A stretch of 64,000 nucleotides of DNA. Origin: Paenibacillus sp. MAEPY2 (GTDB taxonomy: Bacteria; Bacillota; Bacilli; Paenibacillales; Paenibacillaceae). This document shows, in pieces, positions 36,327-49,566 of the stretch; position 1 is the first letter of the stretch; each line of letters opens with the position of its first letter. The stretch is taken from contig NZ_AWUK01000014.1 of NCBI RefSeq assembly GCF_000499205.1, positions 1-64,000 on the forward strand, read 5' to 3'. The notes under the pieces were generated by a model. The model was not told the DNA's origin and made no database searches. It saw only the letters and a list, made by a program, of their open reading frames with translations. The position numbers were made by a program, and so were the translations under genes.

Positions 36327-36362
36327 TTGTACAGTTTTTACTGTATGAACATTATGTACTGT
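36327..36362 (+). promoter_or_regulatory. Putative opuA promoter with three TACAGT-type half-sites
   Basis: TTGTAC (36327-36332), a 17-bp spacer, then CATTAT (36350-36355) form a candidate promoter. TACAGT-TTTT-ACTGTA (36330-36345) is a perfect inverted repeat and TACTGT recurs at 36357-36362. Together they overlap -35 to just past -10, as expected for a repressor operator, plausibly of the divergent GbsR-like protein. The remainder of 36034-36530 shows no gene. Confidence 0.5.
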
Positions 36363-36530
36363 TTATTCGGTTGCTATACGGGTTAAGTATTGTTAGAATA
36401 CTAAACGTTACCCAGAAAGACGGGAAGCGAAGCAACAATTACCGGATTTCGTGGCTGGGCGCACAAGTGTATGGGCTTGTGGATGCTGAAAGCCGTTCGA
36501 AGTGCACAACACATCAGAAGGGGTGAAAAC

Positions 36531-40317
<3,787 letters not shown>

Positions 40318-40350
40318 ACCAGATTGAGATGGATAAACCTGAATTTGGTA

Positions 40351-40385
40351 AAAGCCCACCGAAATTTTTTCGGTGGGCTTTTTTT
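40351..40385 (+). terminator. Terminator of the opuA operon
   Basis: AAAGCCCACCGAA (40351-40363) pairs with TTCGGTGGGCTTT (40369-40381) and is followed by more T. Canonical intrinsic terminator 30 bp past the stop codon. Confidence 0.9.
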
Positions 40386-40600
40386 AGTGTAACTTTTTCT
40401 AGGGCTTGTCTTCAAGCGTACTGAAAAGTGAAATGTACCTGAACGTTTGCCTGAATTGAATTTGAGGACAGGTCCTAACTAACTTCGAAAATCTCAAGGA
40501 TAAGCTGAACATACTTTTCGTTTCCTTTTACCTTACATCTTAAATTGTGTGAAACTGAATTATGTACTCAGGCTTTGCAAATTCTTTTCTTTTTCTAAGT

Positions 40601-40813
40601 TTACCCAATCAGCAACAATAATACGCCAATGGTAATCATCACAATTCCCAGAATACCGTACACCACTCTTGCACCCTGACGTCCAATCGTTTTTACAAAG
40701 AGACCTGCTCGAAAACTCCTCATAAACCAATCCCAATTGTTGATCCCACCCAACAAACTGAAAATACCTGCGGCGATAGCCAGTAGTGCAATTAAAACCG
40801 GTTGATCTTGCAT
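40601..40813 (-). CDS. Small two-helix membrane protein, Imm17-like
   Basis: 70 aa with two hydrophobic segments (about 8-24 LIALLAIAAGIFSLLGG and 50-69 VVYGILGIVMITIGVLLLLIG) separated by a basic loop (WFMRSFRAGLFVKTIGRQGAR). The sequence, with NWDWFM and GRQGAR, resembles proteins annotated as immunity protein 17, which I recall rather than can verify. No toxin gene is adjacent. Start ATG 40813 follows a GAAGGAGTG site. Minus strand, alone. Confidence 0.65.
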   Translation of the reverse strand: MQDQPVLIALLAIAAGIFSLLGGINNWDWFMRSFRAGLFVKTIGRQGARVVYGILGIVMITIGVLLLLIG

Positions 40814-40888
40814 GTCAACACTCCTTCATTATAATCCTGTCTACTATACCTTCCTCTAGTGAAAATGAACAGTCTTAATTAGTAAAAA

Positions 40889-40922
40889 AAACGGCTTGCA
40901 GATGAGAGCCTGCAAGCCGTTT
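40889..40922 (-). terminator. Terminator of the 1859-aa surface protein gene
   Basis: AAACGGCTTGCAG (40889-40901) pairs perfectly with CTGCAAGCCGTTT (40910-40922). On the minus strand it is followed by a run of T (complement of 40884-40890). It is 75 bp past the stop codon. Confidence 0.85.
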
Positions 40923-40997
40923 TCGTTTGAATATCGGAGTTAGCCATTCAGTATAAAACTGCGTTTTTGCTCTGCTCCGGTGGCACATGATTCGATC

Positions 40998-43900
40998 TTA
41001 TTGCTTGGACTGTAGCTCACTTGCTGACATCAGCAATGTCACAACTTCAGCACGCGTTGCTTCAGCGAGCGGATTAAACAAGTTCTTACCTGTGCCCTTC
41101 ACCAGTCCTGCATCATATGCAGCCGCGATGTAAGGTACCGCCCATACAGGTACTTTATTCGCATCTGCAAAGGTTAATGTGGATTTCGAATCAACGGGAA
41201 GACCCAATGCTCTTACAAGCATAACGGTCATTTCCACACGCGATACTTTGCCGGATGCACGGAACGTCTCATCCGTATATCCACTGATGATTCCTTGGTC
41301 CACAGCCTGAGCGATAAAGGATTGTGCCCATGCCGGAATTTTGGAAGCATCCTTGAACGTCAACGCCTTTGTGCTAGCTGGAAGTTCAAATGCTCTTGCC
41401 AGCATCACAATGAACTCGGCGCGTGTTGCCGGAGCATTTGGACGGAAGTTACCGTCCTGATACCCATTCACAATTCCCCGGGAAATGGCCTGCTCAATGG
41501 CAGCTGCCGCCCAGTGATTGCCGATATCTTTCAAAATCACACCCGGATTCGTTGGTGTAGTACCTCCACCGTTCCCATTACCTGGAACGGATGGTGTTGT
41601 AGGTGTGGTCGGAGTTGTAGGATCCGTTGGTGTTACAGGTGTGGTCGGTGTCGTTGTACCTCCACCACTACCCGGATTACTTCCATTATTTCCACCACCG
41701 TTACCAGGTGTACTCCCATTTCCATCACCCGGAAGAGGGGAACCCTTCAGATCGGTAATGCGTCCTTCCGTTGTCTGATTTACTGTACCTACACGGTCCA
41801 GATGTTCATGGAAGACTTCATAGTCGACCAGATTCAGCTCATAGTAACGGTTATCATCCTTCGCCGCTCTCATGGCGCGGTAGAAGTCTCCGCCATTCGC
41901 CATAAACGAGTTCGTCGCTACGATGTAGTATCCGTTTGGATCGATATCTGTGTAAGTGCCGTCCGCATCCTTAACCTGTACTTTGACCACGCGTTGACCT
42001 ACTTGGATCACCGTATTCGTTGTCGCATCAATTTTTTCGCCTGGCTTCGTGGAATCGTAGTAGAAACGCATACCTGAAACTTGCGGGAAGCGTCCTTCTC
42101 CTGTTTCCACACCACTCACGCCATTTTCCAGCGCAGCCGTAATTTCCTTGCCTGTCATTTTCACCGCAGATAGGTTGTTGCCAAATGGCATTACAGTTAG
42201 CAGATCACCCAACGTGATATCTCCTGCTTGGAATGAAGCTCGAATGCCTCCACCGTTTTGGATCGCAACATATCCTTTAACATCGTTTTCTTTCACGATG
42301 GACTTCACTTTCTCCAACATGCCGTCTGTCATCAGGTTCCCGAGGTTGGTTTCCTGCTTGCGCACAGTGCCGCGTTCTCCATCCAGAAGTACATTCGTTT
42401 TACCGATCACTTCTTTTTTGAACTCGGCCAGAGGTTCGGCATAGCTTGCCAGTTTCTCCGCTGCTTCCGGATCATTGGCGTAGACGTATGCACCAGAGGC
42501 ATCCTTCGCATCCAGGTTCAGCAACTTGCCGTTCCATGTTTTCAATACGCCTGCTTCATCAAATGTTACATCCAGTTGACCCAATGAAACATCATACTCA
42601 CCTGTCTGTACCACAAGCGTCGGATCGGTGTGTGTATCTATAACCACCGGTTTGTTCAAAATGGTGTGTGAATGACCACCGACCACGATGTCGATGCCTT
42701 CCACCGCTTCTGCCAGCTTCAGGTCTTCCGAGTAACCCAGATGCGTCAGCGCGATGATTTTATTGATACCTTCATCTTGCAGCATGTTCACTGTCGCTTG
42801 AGCACTTGTCTTGTAATCCTTAAACGTCAGATCATCTCCCGGCGATGACAAAGATACGGTATCCGGTGTCGTCAAACCAAATATTCCGACCTTTTCGCCG
42901 TTTACTTCTGTAATAATAGCCGGATAGATTTGCGAATTCTCGCCTGGATTTCCGATGTTACTGTTGTACAGGCCACCCAAATTCGCATCCTTCGTATAGT
43001 CAATATTAGCACTCACGAATGGGAAGTTCGCTTGTTCAACGAAATCCTTGAGAACACTAGGACCTTTATCAAACTCATGGTTTCCGAAGGTCATGGCATC
43101 GTATCCGATCATGTTCATAAACTCCAGATCCGCCAGACCGTTAAAGAGATTAAAATACAATGTACCCGAGAAGACGTCCCCTGCATCCAGCACCAGGGTG
43201 TTATCATTGCGTGTTTCTTTAATCGCTGTTACACGGCGCGGAATGTTATCCAAATGCGCATGCGTATCATTGGTGTGCAATACTCGCAGATTGAAGTCGC
43301 CTTCTTCTGCGGTGCTTCCAATACTTAGCTGTGCAAGCAGCGGATCATGGTCACTGACGCGTCCATGCGAGTCTTCGAAATCAGCATTCACATGAACAGC
43401 TTCGATAGCAGCAGTTTGGGACAAATTTTTACTCACCAGAATGTGATCCAGTGTCTGAGAGTTTCCGTCATAGATGTAAGAATAACGTTTGTTCTCTGGC
43501 AGTTTGTTTACCAGATTGTCCAGCTCATTGCCTTCAACAATGTTCAATGTTCTGGAGAACTGGAAGTCATTGAAGTCTCCAAGCACAGCGACATTTACCC
43601 CAGGGTCTTTTTCGATTAATTCAGTTACAAATTCATTGACGATTGTCGCTTGCTGCGCACGCCGAACTTCACTACTGCGGGTTGCAGGCTGGACATTGCC
43701 AATTGGGGCTAAATCTCCAAGCTTGGAGTTAAAATGGTTAGCGATAACAACTACACGTTCACCATTAAAATCAAACTCTGCCGCGAGCGGTTTTCTTGAA
43801 GTTTCAAATGCAGCATTATTCGGTTTAATTCGCCCTGGATTCAGAGACAGATCTCCACTTGCATCAAGGGCCAGTGCTGTTGTTGCATCGCCTTTGGTAC

Positions 43901-46577
43901 CTGCTTTTAAGGATACCCGCTCCGGATTGTACAGGAAACCTACACGAATATTGCCTCCGGTTGCTCCACCATCCATATTATTTAGCGGCGCAATATCGGT
44001 ATACTGATAGCTTGGCCCATTATTACTTTTAATTGCATCCAGAAGCGTTTTGAAGCTTTCACTCGCATCTGTGTTTCCGCTATTTGTATCGCCATCGTTA
44101 TCCTGAACTTCCATGATCCCTATAATATCAGGGCTTTTTAGATTGTTAACGATAATCTTGCCGATTTTATTTCCACGTGCTGCATCCTTTTTACTGAAGT
44201 TCTCTACGTTGAACGTCGCAATGGTCAGCTTGTCTTGTTGCGGTTCAATTGAGGTTGTTGCCTGTTGTAAACCACTGGACGTAACCGGCGGCAAGTCACC
44301 TTCCAACGTGACCTTATAATTACTACTCGAATAAGAAAGCACACCATTAATAGGACCTGTAAATTTATCACCCGTGGTCACAGCTTGAGAAGGTTTTTTA
44401 TTAATGAACAAGCGTTGAGGATTTAGAGAACTTTCAAACTCTCCCGCTCCGTCTCCACGTAAGATTAACCCTCCTGCCGGAGTCTTCAATGGATTATTAG
44501 GTTCGTTGTCTACCGTCACTGCTAATCCAGGATTGTAGGAATAAGGTCCAAGAATAGTAGCATTATCTAACTGAATACGCATGCCTTCCAGACTTTCATA
44601 GAAATCAATGGCATCCACGTCCGGGTTGAATTCGCTCAATCCATCCGAATCAATGACATTCGGAATTACGCGACCACCTTTTCCAATGATTACGGGTTGT
44701 GGCAATTCAACATTAGGTTGTTCCAAAGTAATATCAGAAGCAACAATTTCAGTGGTTGGCAGGTCTGTTACATTTGCTGCATACTCTTTGACTTGACCCG
44801 AAACCTTTACTTGATGCTGAACTTTCATTCCATGATCTTTCTTATAGATTAAAATCCCCTCAGAAGTTGCCGGATCTCCATCTTCCTGACCAGGAATGGA
44901 TTGCATATAGAATGAATCTGCGTTAACTAGAGATGTAACAATCCCTTCTACATTCTGTACTCTCAGTCCGTCATAAATGGAATAATGGCCTGCCCCCTGA
45001 ATTTCGTGAATACGTACACCATCCACTCGATCCACCGCAGTATACTCAAAAGAAAAAATGGCGCTTACTCTGCTATCAGCTGTGGCAACAGCTTTAATGA
45101 TTTGATCTTCATTGATCGTAATAGGCTGTGTGTATTCCGTCGAATTCACGGTTGGTTCAGAACCATCTAGTGTATAAAAAATTTGGGCACCCTCATACGA
45201 AGAAGACAACGTAACTTCCGTACCTTTTACAATGCCACCCGAAGGTGTGCTCGCTGTCACAGAGAGCAGATCCTCCAGAATATCCGACGCCGTTCGAGGA
45301 ATCAATTCCAGACCGTAAGTGGAATGGTAAGTCAAGACCCCTGTCACTTTATGATACGATTTGCCAACGGAGAGAGCAGACGGGCTGTTCTTGGCATAGA
45401 TCAGCATTTCCCCGCCTTGTTCATCTGTCGCAGTGTAAGTGGGCTTGTTGCTTTTTGTCACTTGAATATTGTTTACTTCGACAAGCATCCCTTCATACTG
45501 CCCTCCGGTACCCTTGTTTCCTCCCGTACCTGGAGCAAAATGGGATGAATTAAGCGGTACAGGTGAAGGTATGTCCTGTGACTTTTCGACAGTCCGAATA
45601 TAGCCACCCTGAAATCCGGATTTGCTTGCTTCAACCTGGACGAGGCCGTTGTAGATCGTAATTGGGCCGTATGCTTCAATCTTGTCTCCTGCTTCCACAC
45701 CAGAAGCATTGCCGCGCACAACGATCCCGGCATCGTTATCCTGAATATATAGATTCGATACACTTCCCGATAATTCACTGTAGGTTACAATACCTTGAAC
45801 GGTAACGGTGCTGTTTTCTGTTGCTTTTCTTGCCTCAGAGATTGGAATAGGAGTTGTGTCGACGAGGGTGTAATCGAAACTTGTAACATCACTATTGTCT
45901 ATCCCCTCTTTAGCCGCGTAGGTTTCAATGTGCGTTGCCTCATTTACCGTGATGGGCACGGTGTAAGGAAGATAATCAGCGTCCGTATTCTGCTTGTAGT
46001 ATACAGTTGCACCGACAGTAGTTGTTTCCAAGGCCACCTTGGTCCCTGTTGGAACTGCGCCTGAAGTAGGATTGGCTGTTACATTTGCCACTTTGGTTAC
46101 AGGAGTCTCATCGATTAGTTGGAAGGTTGTTGAAGTGGAGTCATATTTGAGGCCAGGCAGAGCGAGATAGGAAGCTAGTGTTCCATTCGTTACCCTAACT
46201 TTCTTGCCAAGAAGATCGGGGTTACTATCCAATCCAAACGTATTTCGTATTGAAGTAGCACTAGGGATTTGAACAGACATGATCTTATTTAAGTCTGTTT
46301 CACCTGGATTGTCCGCAAATCCAAAGTTACTTCCTCCACTGAACGGGGGTGAGGATTGAAGTTGGTTTTTGGAATTATTGTTAAAATATCCGATCACGTA
46401 CCCTTCTACCGTCGCCGGTAATCCATCATTGCTGCGAGCAATTGCCTGAGCAACCGTTAACGGCTCATCCGCGGCGGCTGCCTTACTGCTGAACAATCCA
46501 GCCGGAATGGCACCTGTGATGAGCAGGACCATAGCCAGGAACAACCTGAGCCACCTCTTCATTTGCAGAACATGCAT
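40998..46577 (-). CDS. 1859-aa S-layer-anchored nuclease/5'-nucleotidase fusion
   Basis: Order: signal peptide (about 1-36), DUF6359-like OB region (to about 150), chitobiase-type and OB-fold repeats (to about 770), an endonuclease/exonuclease/phosphatase domain (about 780-1086, TFNVENF, EVQDND, GDFND, SDHDP), a calcineurin-like 5'-nucleotidase domain (about 1096-1370, HTNDTHAH, DAGDVFSG, FGNHEFD), its C-terminal substrate domain (about 1392-1590, GNLMTDG, QNGGGIR), a Gly/Pro/Thr linker, and three SLH repeats (about 1676-1859). It can in principle degrade extracellular nucleic acid to nucleosides plus phosphate. GGAGG is 10 bp before ATG 46577. Confidence 0.93.
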   Translation of the reverse strand: MHVLQMKRWLRLFLAMVLLITGAIPAGLFSSKAAAADEPLTVAQAIARSNDGLPATVEGYVIGYFNNNSKNQLQSSPPFSGGSNFGFADNPGETDLNKIMSVQIPSATSIRNTFGLDSNPDLLGKKVRVTNGTLASYLALPGLKYDSTSTTFQLIDETPVTKVANVTANPTSGAVPTGTKVALETTTVGATVYYKQNTDADYLPYTVPITVNEATHIETYAAKEGIDNSDVTSFDYTLVDTTPIPISEARKATENSTVTVQGIVTYSELSGSVSNLYIQDNDAGIVVRGNASGVEAGDKIEAYGPITIYNGLVQVEASKSGFQGGYIRTVEKSQDIPSPVPLNSSHFAPGTGGNKGTGGQYEGMLVEVNNIQVTKSNKPTYTATDEQGGEMLIYAKNSPSALSVGKSYHKVTGVLTYHSTYGLELIPRTASDILEDLLSVTASTPSGGIVKGTEVTLSSSYEGAQIFYTLDGSEPTVNSTEYTQPITINEDQIIKAVATADSRVSAIFSFEYTAVDRVDGVRIHEIQGAGHYSIYDGLRVQNVEGIVTSLVNADSFYMQSIPGQEDGDPATSEGILIYKKDHGMKVQHQVKVSGQVKEYAANVTDLPTTEIVASDITLEQPNVELPQPVIIGKGGRVIPNVIDSDGLSEFNPDVDAIDFYESLEGMRIQLDNATILGPYSYNPGLAVTVDNEPNNPLKTPAGGLILRGDGAGEFESSLNPQRLFINKKPSQAVTTGDKFTGPINGVLSYSSSNYKVTLEGDLPPVTSSGLQQATTSIEPQQDKLTIATFNVENFSKKDAARGNKIGKIIVNNLKSPDIIGIMEVQDNDGDTNSGNTDASESFKTLLDAIKSNNGPSYQYTDIAPLNNMDGGATGGNIRVGFLYNPERVSLKAGTKGDATTALALDASGDLSLNPGRIKPNNAAFETSRKPLAAEFDFNGERVVVIANHFNSKLGDLAPIGNVQPATRSSEVRRAQQATIVNEFVTELIEKDPGVNVAVLGDFNDFQFSRTLNIVEGNELDNLVNKLPENKRYSYIYDGNSQTLDHILVSKNLSQTAAIEAVHVNADFEDSHGRVSDHDPLLAQLSIGSTAEEGDFNLRVLHTNDTHAHLDNIPRRVTAIKETRNDNTLVLDAGDVFSGTLYFNLFNGLADLEFMNMIGYDAMTFGNHEFDKGPSVLKDFVEQANFPFVSANIDYTKDANLGGLYNSNIGNPGENSQIYPAIITEVNGEKVGIFGLTTPDTVSLSSPGDDLTFKDYKTSAQATVNMLQDEGINKIIALTHLGYSEDLKLAEAVEGIDIVVGGHSHTILNKPVVIDTHTDPTLVVQTGEYDVSLGQLDVTFDEAGVLKTWNGKLLNLDAKDASGAYVYANDPEAAEKLASYAEPLAEFKKEVIGKTNVLLDGERGTVRKQETNLGNLMTDGMLEKVKSIVKENDVKGYVAIQNGGGIRASFQAGDITLGDLLTVMPFGNNLSAVKMTGKEITAALENGVSGVETGEGRFPQVSGMRFYYDSTKPGEKIDATTNTVIQVGQRVVKVQVKDADGTYTDIDPNGYYIVATNSFMANGGDFYRAMRAAKDDNRYYELNLVDYEVFHEHLDRVGTVNQTTEGRITDLKGSPLPGDGNGSTPGNGGGNNGSNPGSGGGTTTPTTPVTPTDPTTPTTPTTPSVPGNGNGGGTTPTNPGVILKDIGNHWAAAAIEQAISRGIVNGYQDGNFRPNAPATRAEFIVMLARAFELPASTKALTFKDASKIPAWAQSFIAQAVDQGIISGYTDETFRASGKVSRVEMTVMLVRALGLPVDSKSTLTFADANKVPVWAVPYIAAAYDAGLVKGTGKNLFNPLAEATRAEVVTLLMSASELQSKQ

Positions 46578-46646
46578 CTTTTACCTACCTCCATGTTTTA
46601 AATTCGTAATCATTTGTTCATGAAGCTTGGACATTAGTTCAAGTAT

Positions 46647-46675
46647 AAGATAACTGAAGTTTTATTACGTGTAAA
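46647..46675 (-). promoter_or_regulatory. Candidate promoter of the surface nuclease gene
   Basis: On the minus strand TTTACA (complement of 46670-46675), 17 bp, then TATCTT (complement of 46647-46652). A PhoP-like tandem TTAACA repeat is not convincingly visible. The remaining spacer to 46947 is AT-rich with no gene. Confidence 0.4.
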
Positions 46676-46947
46676 CAATATTCTTTTCATATGATATAAA
46701 ATAGAACATATACATGACAAAAGAATATAAGTAAAATAAAAAACACGTAAAAAAGTAGTACATAACAACTATCTAATGTCACCCCCATCACTTTCAAGTC
46801 AAAAATCTGTGTATAACAGCCTATATTGAGTAACTTTAACTAACATATAAAAGATTAAAATCTCTGTATTCGACATTTATAGATAGATATCCCTATCTAC
46901 AATTCGCCTTTAAGCGATTCTGGTCTTAGATCTTTTCACAGCAAAAC

Positions 46948-46977
46948 GATGCGACAGTCAGGATTGACCATCGCATA
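46948..46977 (-). terminator. Hairpin past the ugpB-like gene
   Basis: GATGCGA pairs with TCGCATACG-side TCGCATC-like bases around GTCA/TGAC. It is 90 bp past the stop codon on the minus strand but lacks a clear T-run, so it may be weak. Confidence 0.35.
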
Positions 46978-47067
46978 CGTCTCACTTCGTTATAACACCC
47001 TAAGTTAAGCTATACATTTCAATTTTGCTAAACCCAGCTTGAAGTTTATCCTCTTTCAAGCAATAAG

Positions 47068-48441
47068 TTACTTCTTCACCGTGCTGTTATACTGTGCAAT
47101 CTTGTCTGTAATTTGCTTCGCTGCTGCATCCAATGCGTCTTGTGGAGTTCCTTGTCCATTCAGAACCGTCTCGATCGCTCCTTCGACAATTTGACGGGCT
47201 TCGGGGAATACACCCATAACGGCCCCGGATGTTGCTGTCGAATCCGCGGAAGCGTGCAATTGGTCGACTGCTGTCTGGAATTGCGGGTACTTCGCCATAT
47301 TATCCTTTAATACTTGCTCATCGTAGGCTGCTGTCGTAATAGGGAAGTATCCTGTCGCAACACTCCAGTTGGCTTGTACCGCAGGTGTTGCCAGATACTT
47401 GATGAATTCCCAAGCGGCTTGCTGTTGAGCTTCGGATTTGTTGTTCATGATATACAAGCTTGCGCCACCAACCACGACGCCACCTTCTTTGGCATCAGCA
47501 GGACGAGGCAGGAAGCCTGTTCCCAGCTCAAACTTGCCACCAGCACCCTCTACAATTTTGCGCAATCCTGCGGTAGAATCCAGCGTCATGCCGATTTGTT
47601 GCGCAGTAAATGCAGCGGTCGTATCGTCTGTGCTACGTCCCAGATTAGAGACGGTCTTCTCGTCCATCATCTTTTTCCACCATGTTAAAGTCTTCACGCC
47701 AGCTTCGGAGTTCAGCAAGGATTCAGTCGCTGCGCCGGTTCTACCGTTACCATTGTTTACATAATCTGCATTCTGGTTCGCAAAGAATTGTTCCATAAAC
47801 CAGCCATAGATCGCCATGGATGCGCCGGGTTTACCGTCTTTTGCCAGTGCTTTGGCTGCTTGCTCAAATTCCTCGTATGTCTTAGGTGGGTTCTCCGGGT
47901 CCAAACCGGCTGCTTTGAACATGTCCTTGTTATAGTACAAAATCGGGTTCGACGTGTTAAAAGGCATTGCGTTCAATTTACCGTCAATGGTGTAATAACG
48001 GATGATGTTTGGCTCCAGTTGGGACAGGTCAAACTTGTCTTTATCAATAAATTGCTGTACTGGCGTAATCATGCCCGAGTCGATCATGAACTTGCTGCCA
48101 ATCTCATATACCTGGATAATGTCCGGGCCGCTGTCCGAGCCCATGGAAGCTTTGAGTTTGTTCAGGCTCTCATCGTATTTCCCCTGATAGATTGGCTTTA
48201 CCTGAATGTCCGGGTGACTTGCGTTGAAATCGGAAGCGAGTTGGTTAATGGCTTTCTCCCCTGCGCCCGACATCGAATGCCACCATGTCAGTTGTACCGG
48301 TTCAGCAGCTGCGGCATCTGCCTGCGCTCCGCCCGTTGTGCTTGTCGTTTCGGTTTTTCCGCCGCAAGCGGCCAGTACCAACATCAGTGCAGCCAGCATC
48401 AGTGCAAATGTACCTCTTTTTTTCAAACGAAACCCGATCAT
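47068..48441 (-). CDS. Glycerol-3-phosphate-type ABC solute-binding lipoprotein (UgpB-like)
   Basis: 457 aa. Lipobox LVLAACGG (Cys near residue 26). The mature sequence follows E. coli UgpB closely in pattern: TWWHSMSGAGEKAINQLASDFN, DIIQVYEIGSKFMIDSGMITPV, MPFNTSNPILYYNKDMFKAAGLDPENPPKTYEEF, VGGASLYIMN and WSVATGYFPIT. It captures glycerol-3-phosphate or its diesters for import. ATG 48441 follows GGAGAGCG. It lies 303 bp from the permease gene, with a dispersed repeat in that gap. It probably belongs to the same transcript as the permeases. Confidence 0.9.
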   Translation of the reverse strand: MIGFRLKKRGTFALMLAALMLVLAACGGKTETTSTTGGAQADAAAAEPVQLTWWHSMSGAGEKAINQLASDFNASHPDIQVKPIYQGKYDESLNKLKASMGSDSGPDIIQVYEIGSKFMIDSGMITPVQQFIDKDKFDLSQLEPNIIRYYTIDGKLNAMPFNTSNPILYYNKDMFKAAGLDPENPPKTYEEFEQAAKALAKDGKPGASMAIYGWFMEQFFANQNADYVNNGNGRTGAATESLLNSEAGVKTLTWWKKMMDEKTVSNLGRSTDDTTAAFTAQQIGMTLDSTAGLRKIVEGAGGKFELGTGFLPRPADAKEGGVVVGGASLYIMNNKSEAQQQAAWEFIKYLATPAVQANWSVATGYFPITTAAYDEQVLKDNMAKYPQFQTAVDQLHASADSTATSGAVMGVFPEARQIVEGAIETVLNGQGTPQDALDAAAKQITDKIAQYNSTVKK

Positions 48442-48509
48442 AATCGCTCTCCTTTTTTTGGGGCTCACTTCAAAATAAAATCTTGGAGATGACACGGAGT
48501 TGCCGTTAC

Positions 48510-48640
48510 AGTTACGAATCGTTCTTTCGATCGCTGTTATCTCCGGATTTTTTTTCATTCCCCTTCAAAGGGGAAAATCCGGAGATAAAGGCGAACGCTT
48601 CGCTTCTTCAGAATCGATTTCGTCCCCTCCACTACTACCG
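48510..48640 (+). repeat. Dispersed hairpin repeat, copy 3
   Basis: A perfect 15-bp stem TTATCTCCGGATTTT (48537-48551) with AAAATCCGGAGATAA (48574-48588) encloses a second stem CCCCTT/AAGGGG. GCGAACGCTTCGC (48596-48608) follows. Against copy 2 the stem shows paired changes (CTCC/GGAG for CCCC/GGGG). It occupies the 303-bp gap between the permease and binding-protein genes of the ugp-like operon. Ends are less clear than in copies 1 and 2. Confidence 0.68.
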
Positions 48641-48744
48641 TGGTATATCTTCTCAACATCTTATTTCAAGAGTGAGCCTTGTTTATTCGCTCCTGGTATC
48701 CAAACCGCCAACCTTTTAAATCCTTAAAACAAACCTTACTCCTA

Positions 48745-49566
48745 CTATCCCTTCAGCGCGCCTGCGGCCATACCGCGGACAAGCTGTTTCAAACCGAAAA
48801 CCAGAAGCAGCAGCGATGGCAGAATCACCATAGCCGTACCAGCAAACACCAGATTCCATGCGGTGGATTCTTGGAACTCCAGCATCGAGATTCCGATTTG
48901 TACAGTCCTCATCTCTGGCGTATTCGTGACGAGCAATGGCCACAGATATGAGTTGTACATACTCAGGAAAGAATAGATCGCCAGTGTTCCAAGTGCCGGA
49001 CGGGACAGTGGCAGAACATGGGATACGAAGTAGCGGATGTGTCCGCAGCCATCGATCTTCGCTGCTTCAAACAACTCTTTCGGAAGCTGCATGAAAAATT
49101 GTCTCAGCAGGAATGTACCAAACGCCGTTGCCAGGAACGGTATGGTCAGCCCTTGATACGTATCAAGCCAGCCCCAACTGCGCACCGTCAGGTAGTTTGG
49201 GATCATGGTGACTTCCCAAGGAATCATCATCGTGGCCACAAACATGCTGAAGATGACGTTTTTGCCCTTAAACTCCATTTTCGCGAATGCATAGGCCGCC
49301 ATACTCGCCGTAACAAGCTGACCTAACATCGTCAGTCCTGCAACGAGGAACGTATTACCGATAAATGAACCAATCGGGACGATATCGAATACTTCAGCGA
49401 AATTGGACAGGTCTATGGACCGCGGTATGATGTGCGGCGGATACGCACTGGCATCCTCCGGCGTCATCACGGCCATGAAAAAGGTGTACAGCACCGGATA
49501 CAGCACAAGCGCCGCACAGATTGTAAGCAACACATACAGCAATGTTTTCGTCCATGGTGTTCTCAT
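48745..49566 (-). CDS. ABC permease, UgpE-like
   Basis: 273 aa, about six membrane segments, with the permease EAA signature ELFEAAKIDGCGHIRYFVSHVLPLSRPALGT (about residues 175-205). It starts at ATG 49566, overlapping the stop of the upstream permease by ATGA; a longer frame begins at 49593 without a ribosome site. With UgpA-like and UgpB-like products it forms the importer; the ATPase is likely a shared MsmK/UgpC-type protein encoded elsewhere, since none is here (inference). Confidence 0.92.
   Translation of the reverse strand: MRTPWTKTLLYVLLTICAALVLYPVLYTFFMAVMTPEDASAYPPHIIPRSIDLSNFAEVFDIVPIGSFIGNTFLVAGLTMLGQLVTASMAAYAFAKMEFKGKNVIFSMFVATMMIPWEVTMIPNYLTVRSWGWLDTYQGLTIPFLATAFGTFLLRQFFMQLPKELFEAAKIDGCGHIRYFVSHVLPLSRPALGTLAIYSFLSMYNSYLWPLLVTNTPEMRTVQIGISMLEFQESTAWNLVFAGTAMVILPSLLLLVFGLKQLVRGMAAGALKG

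Noticed and set aside
41550..41730. Low-complexity repeat in the 1859-aa gene as a genetic switch
   Set aside because: It encodes a Pro/Thr/Gly linker between domains; imperfect repeats, no sign of phase variation.
41295..42077. Plus-strand frame inside the surface nuclease gene
   Set aside because: It is a mirror frame of repetitive Gly/Pro/Thr coding DNA.
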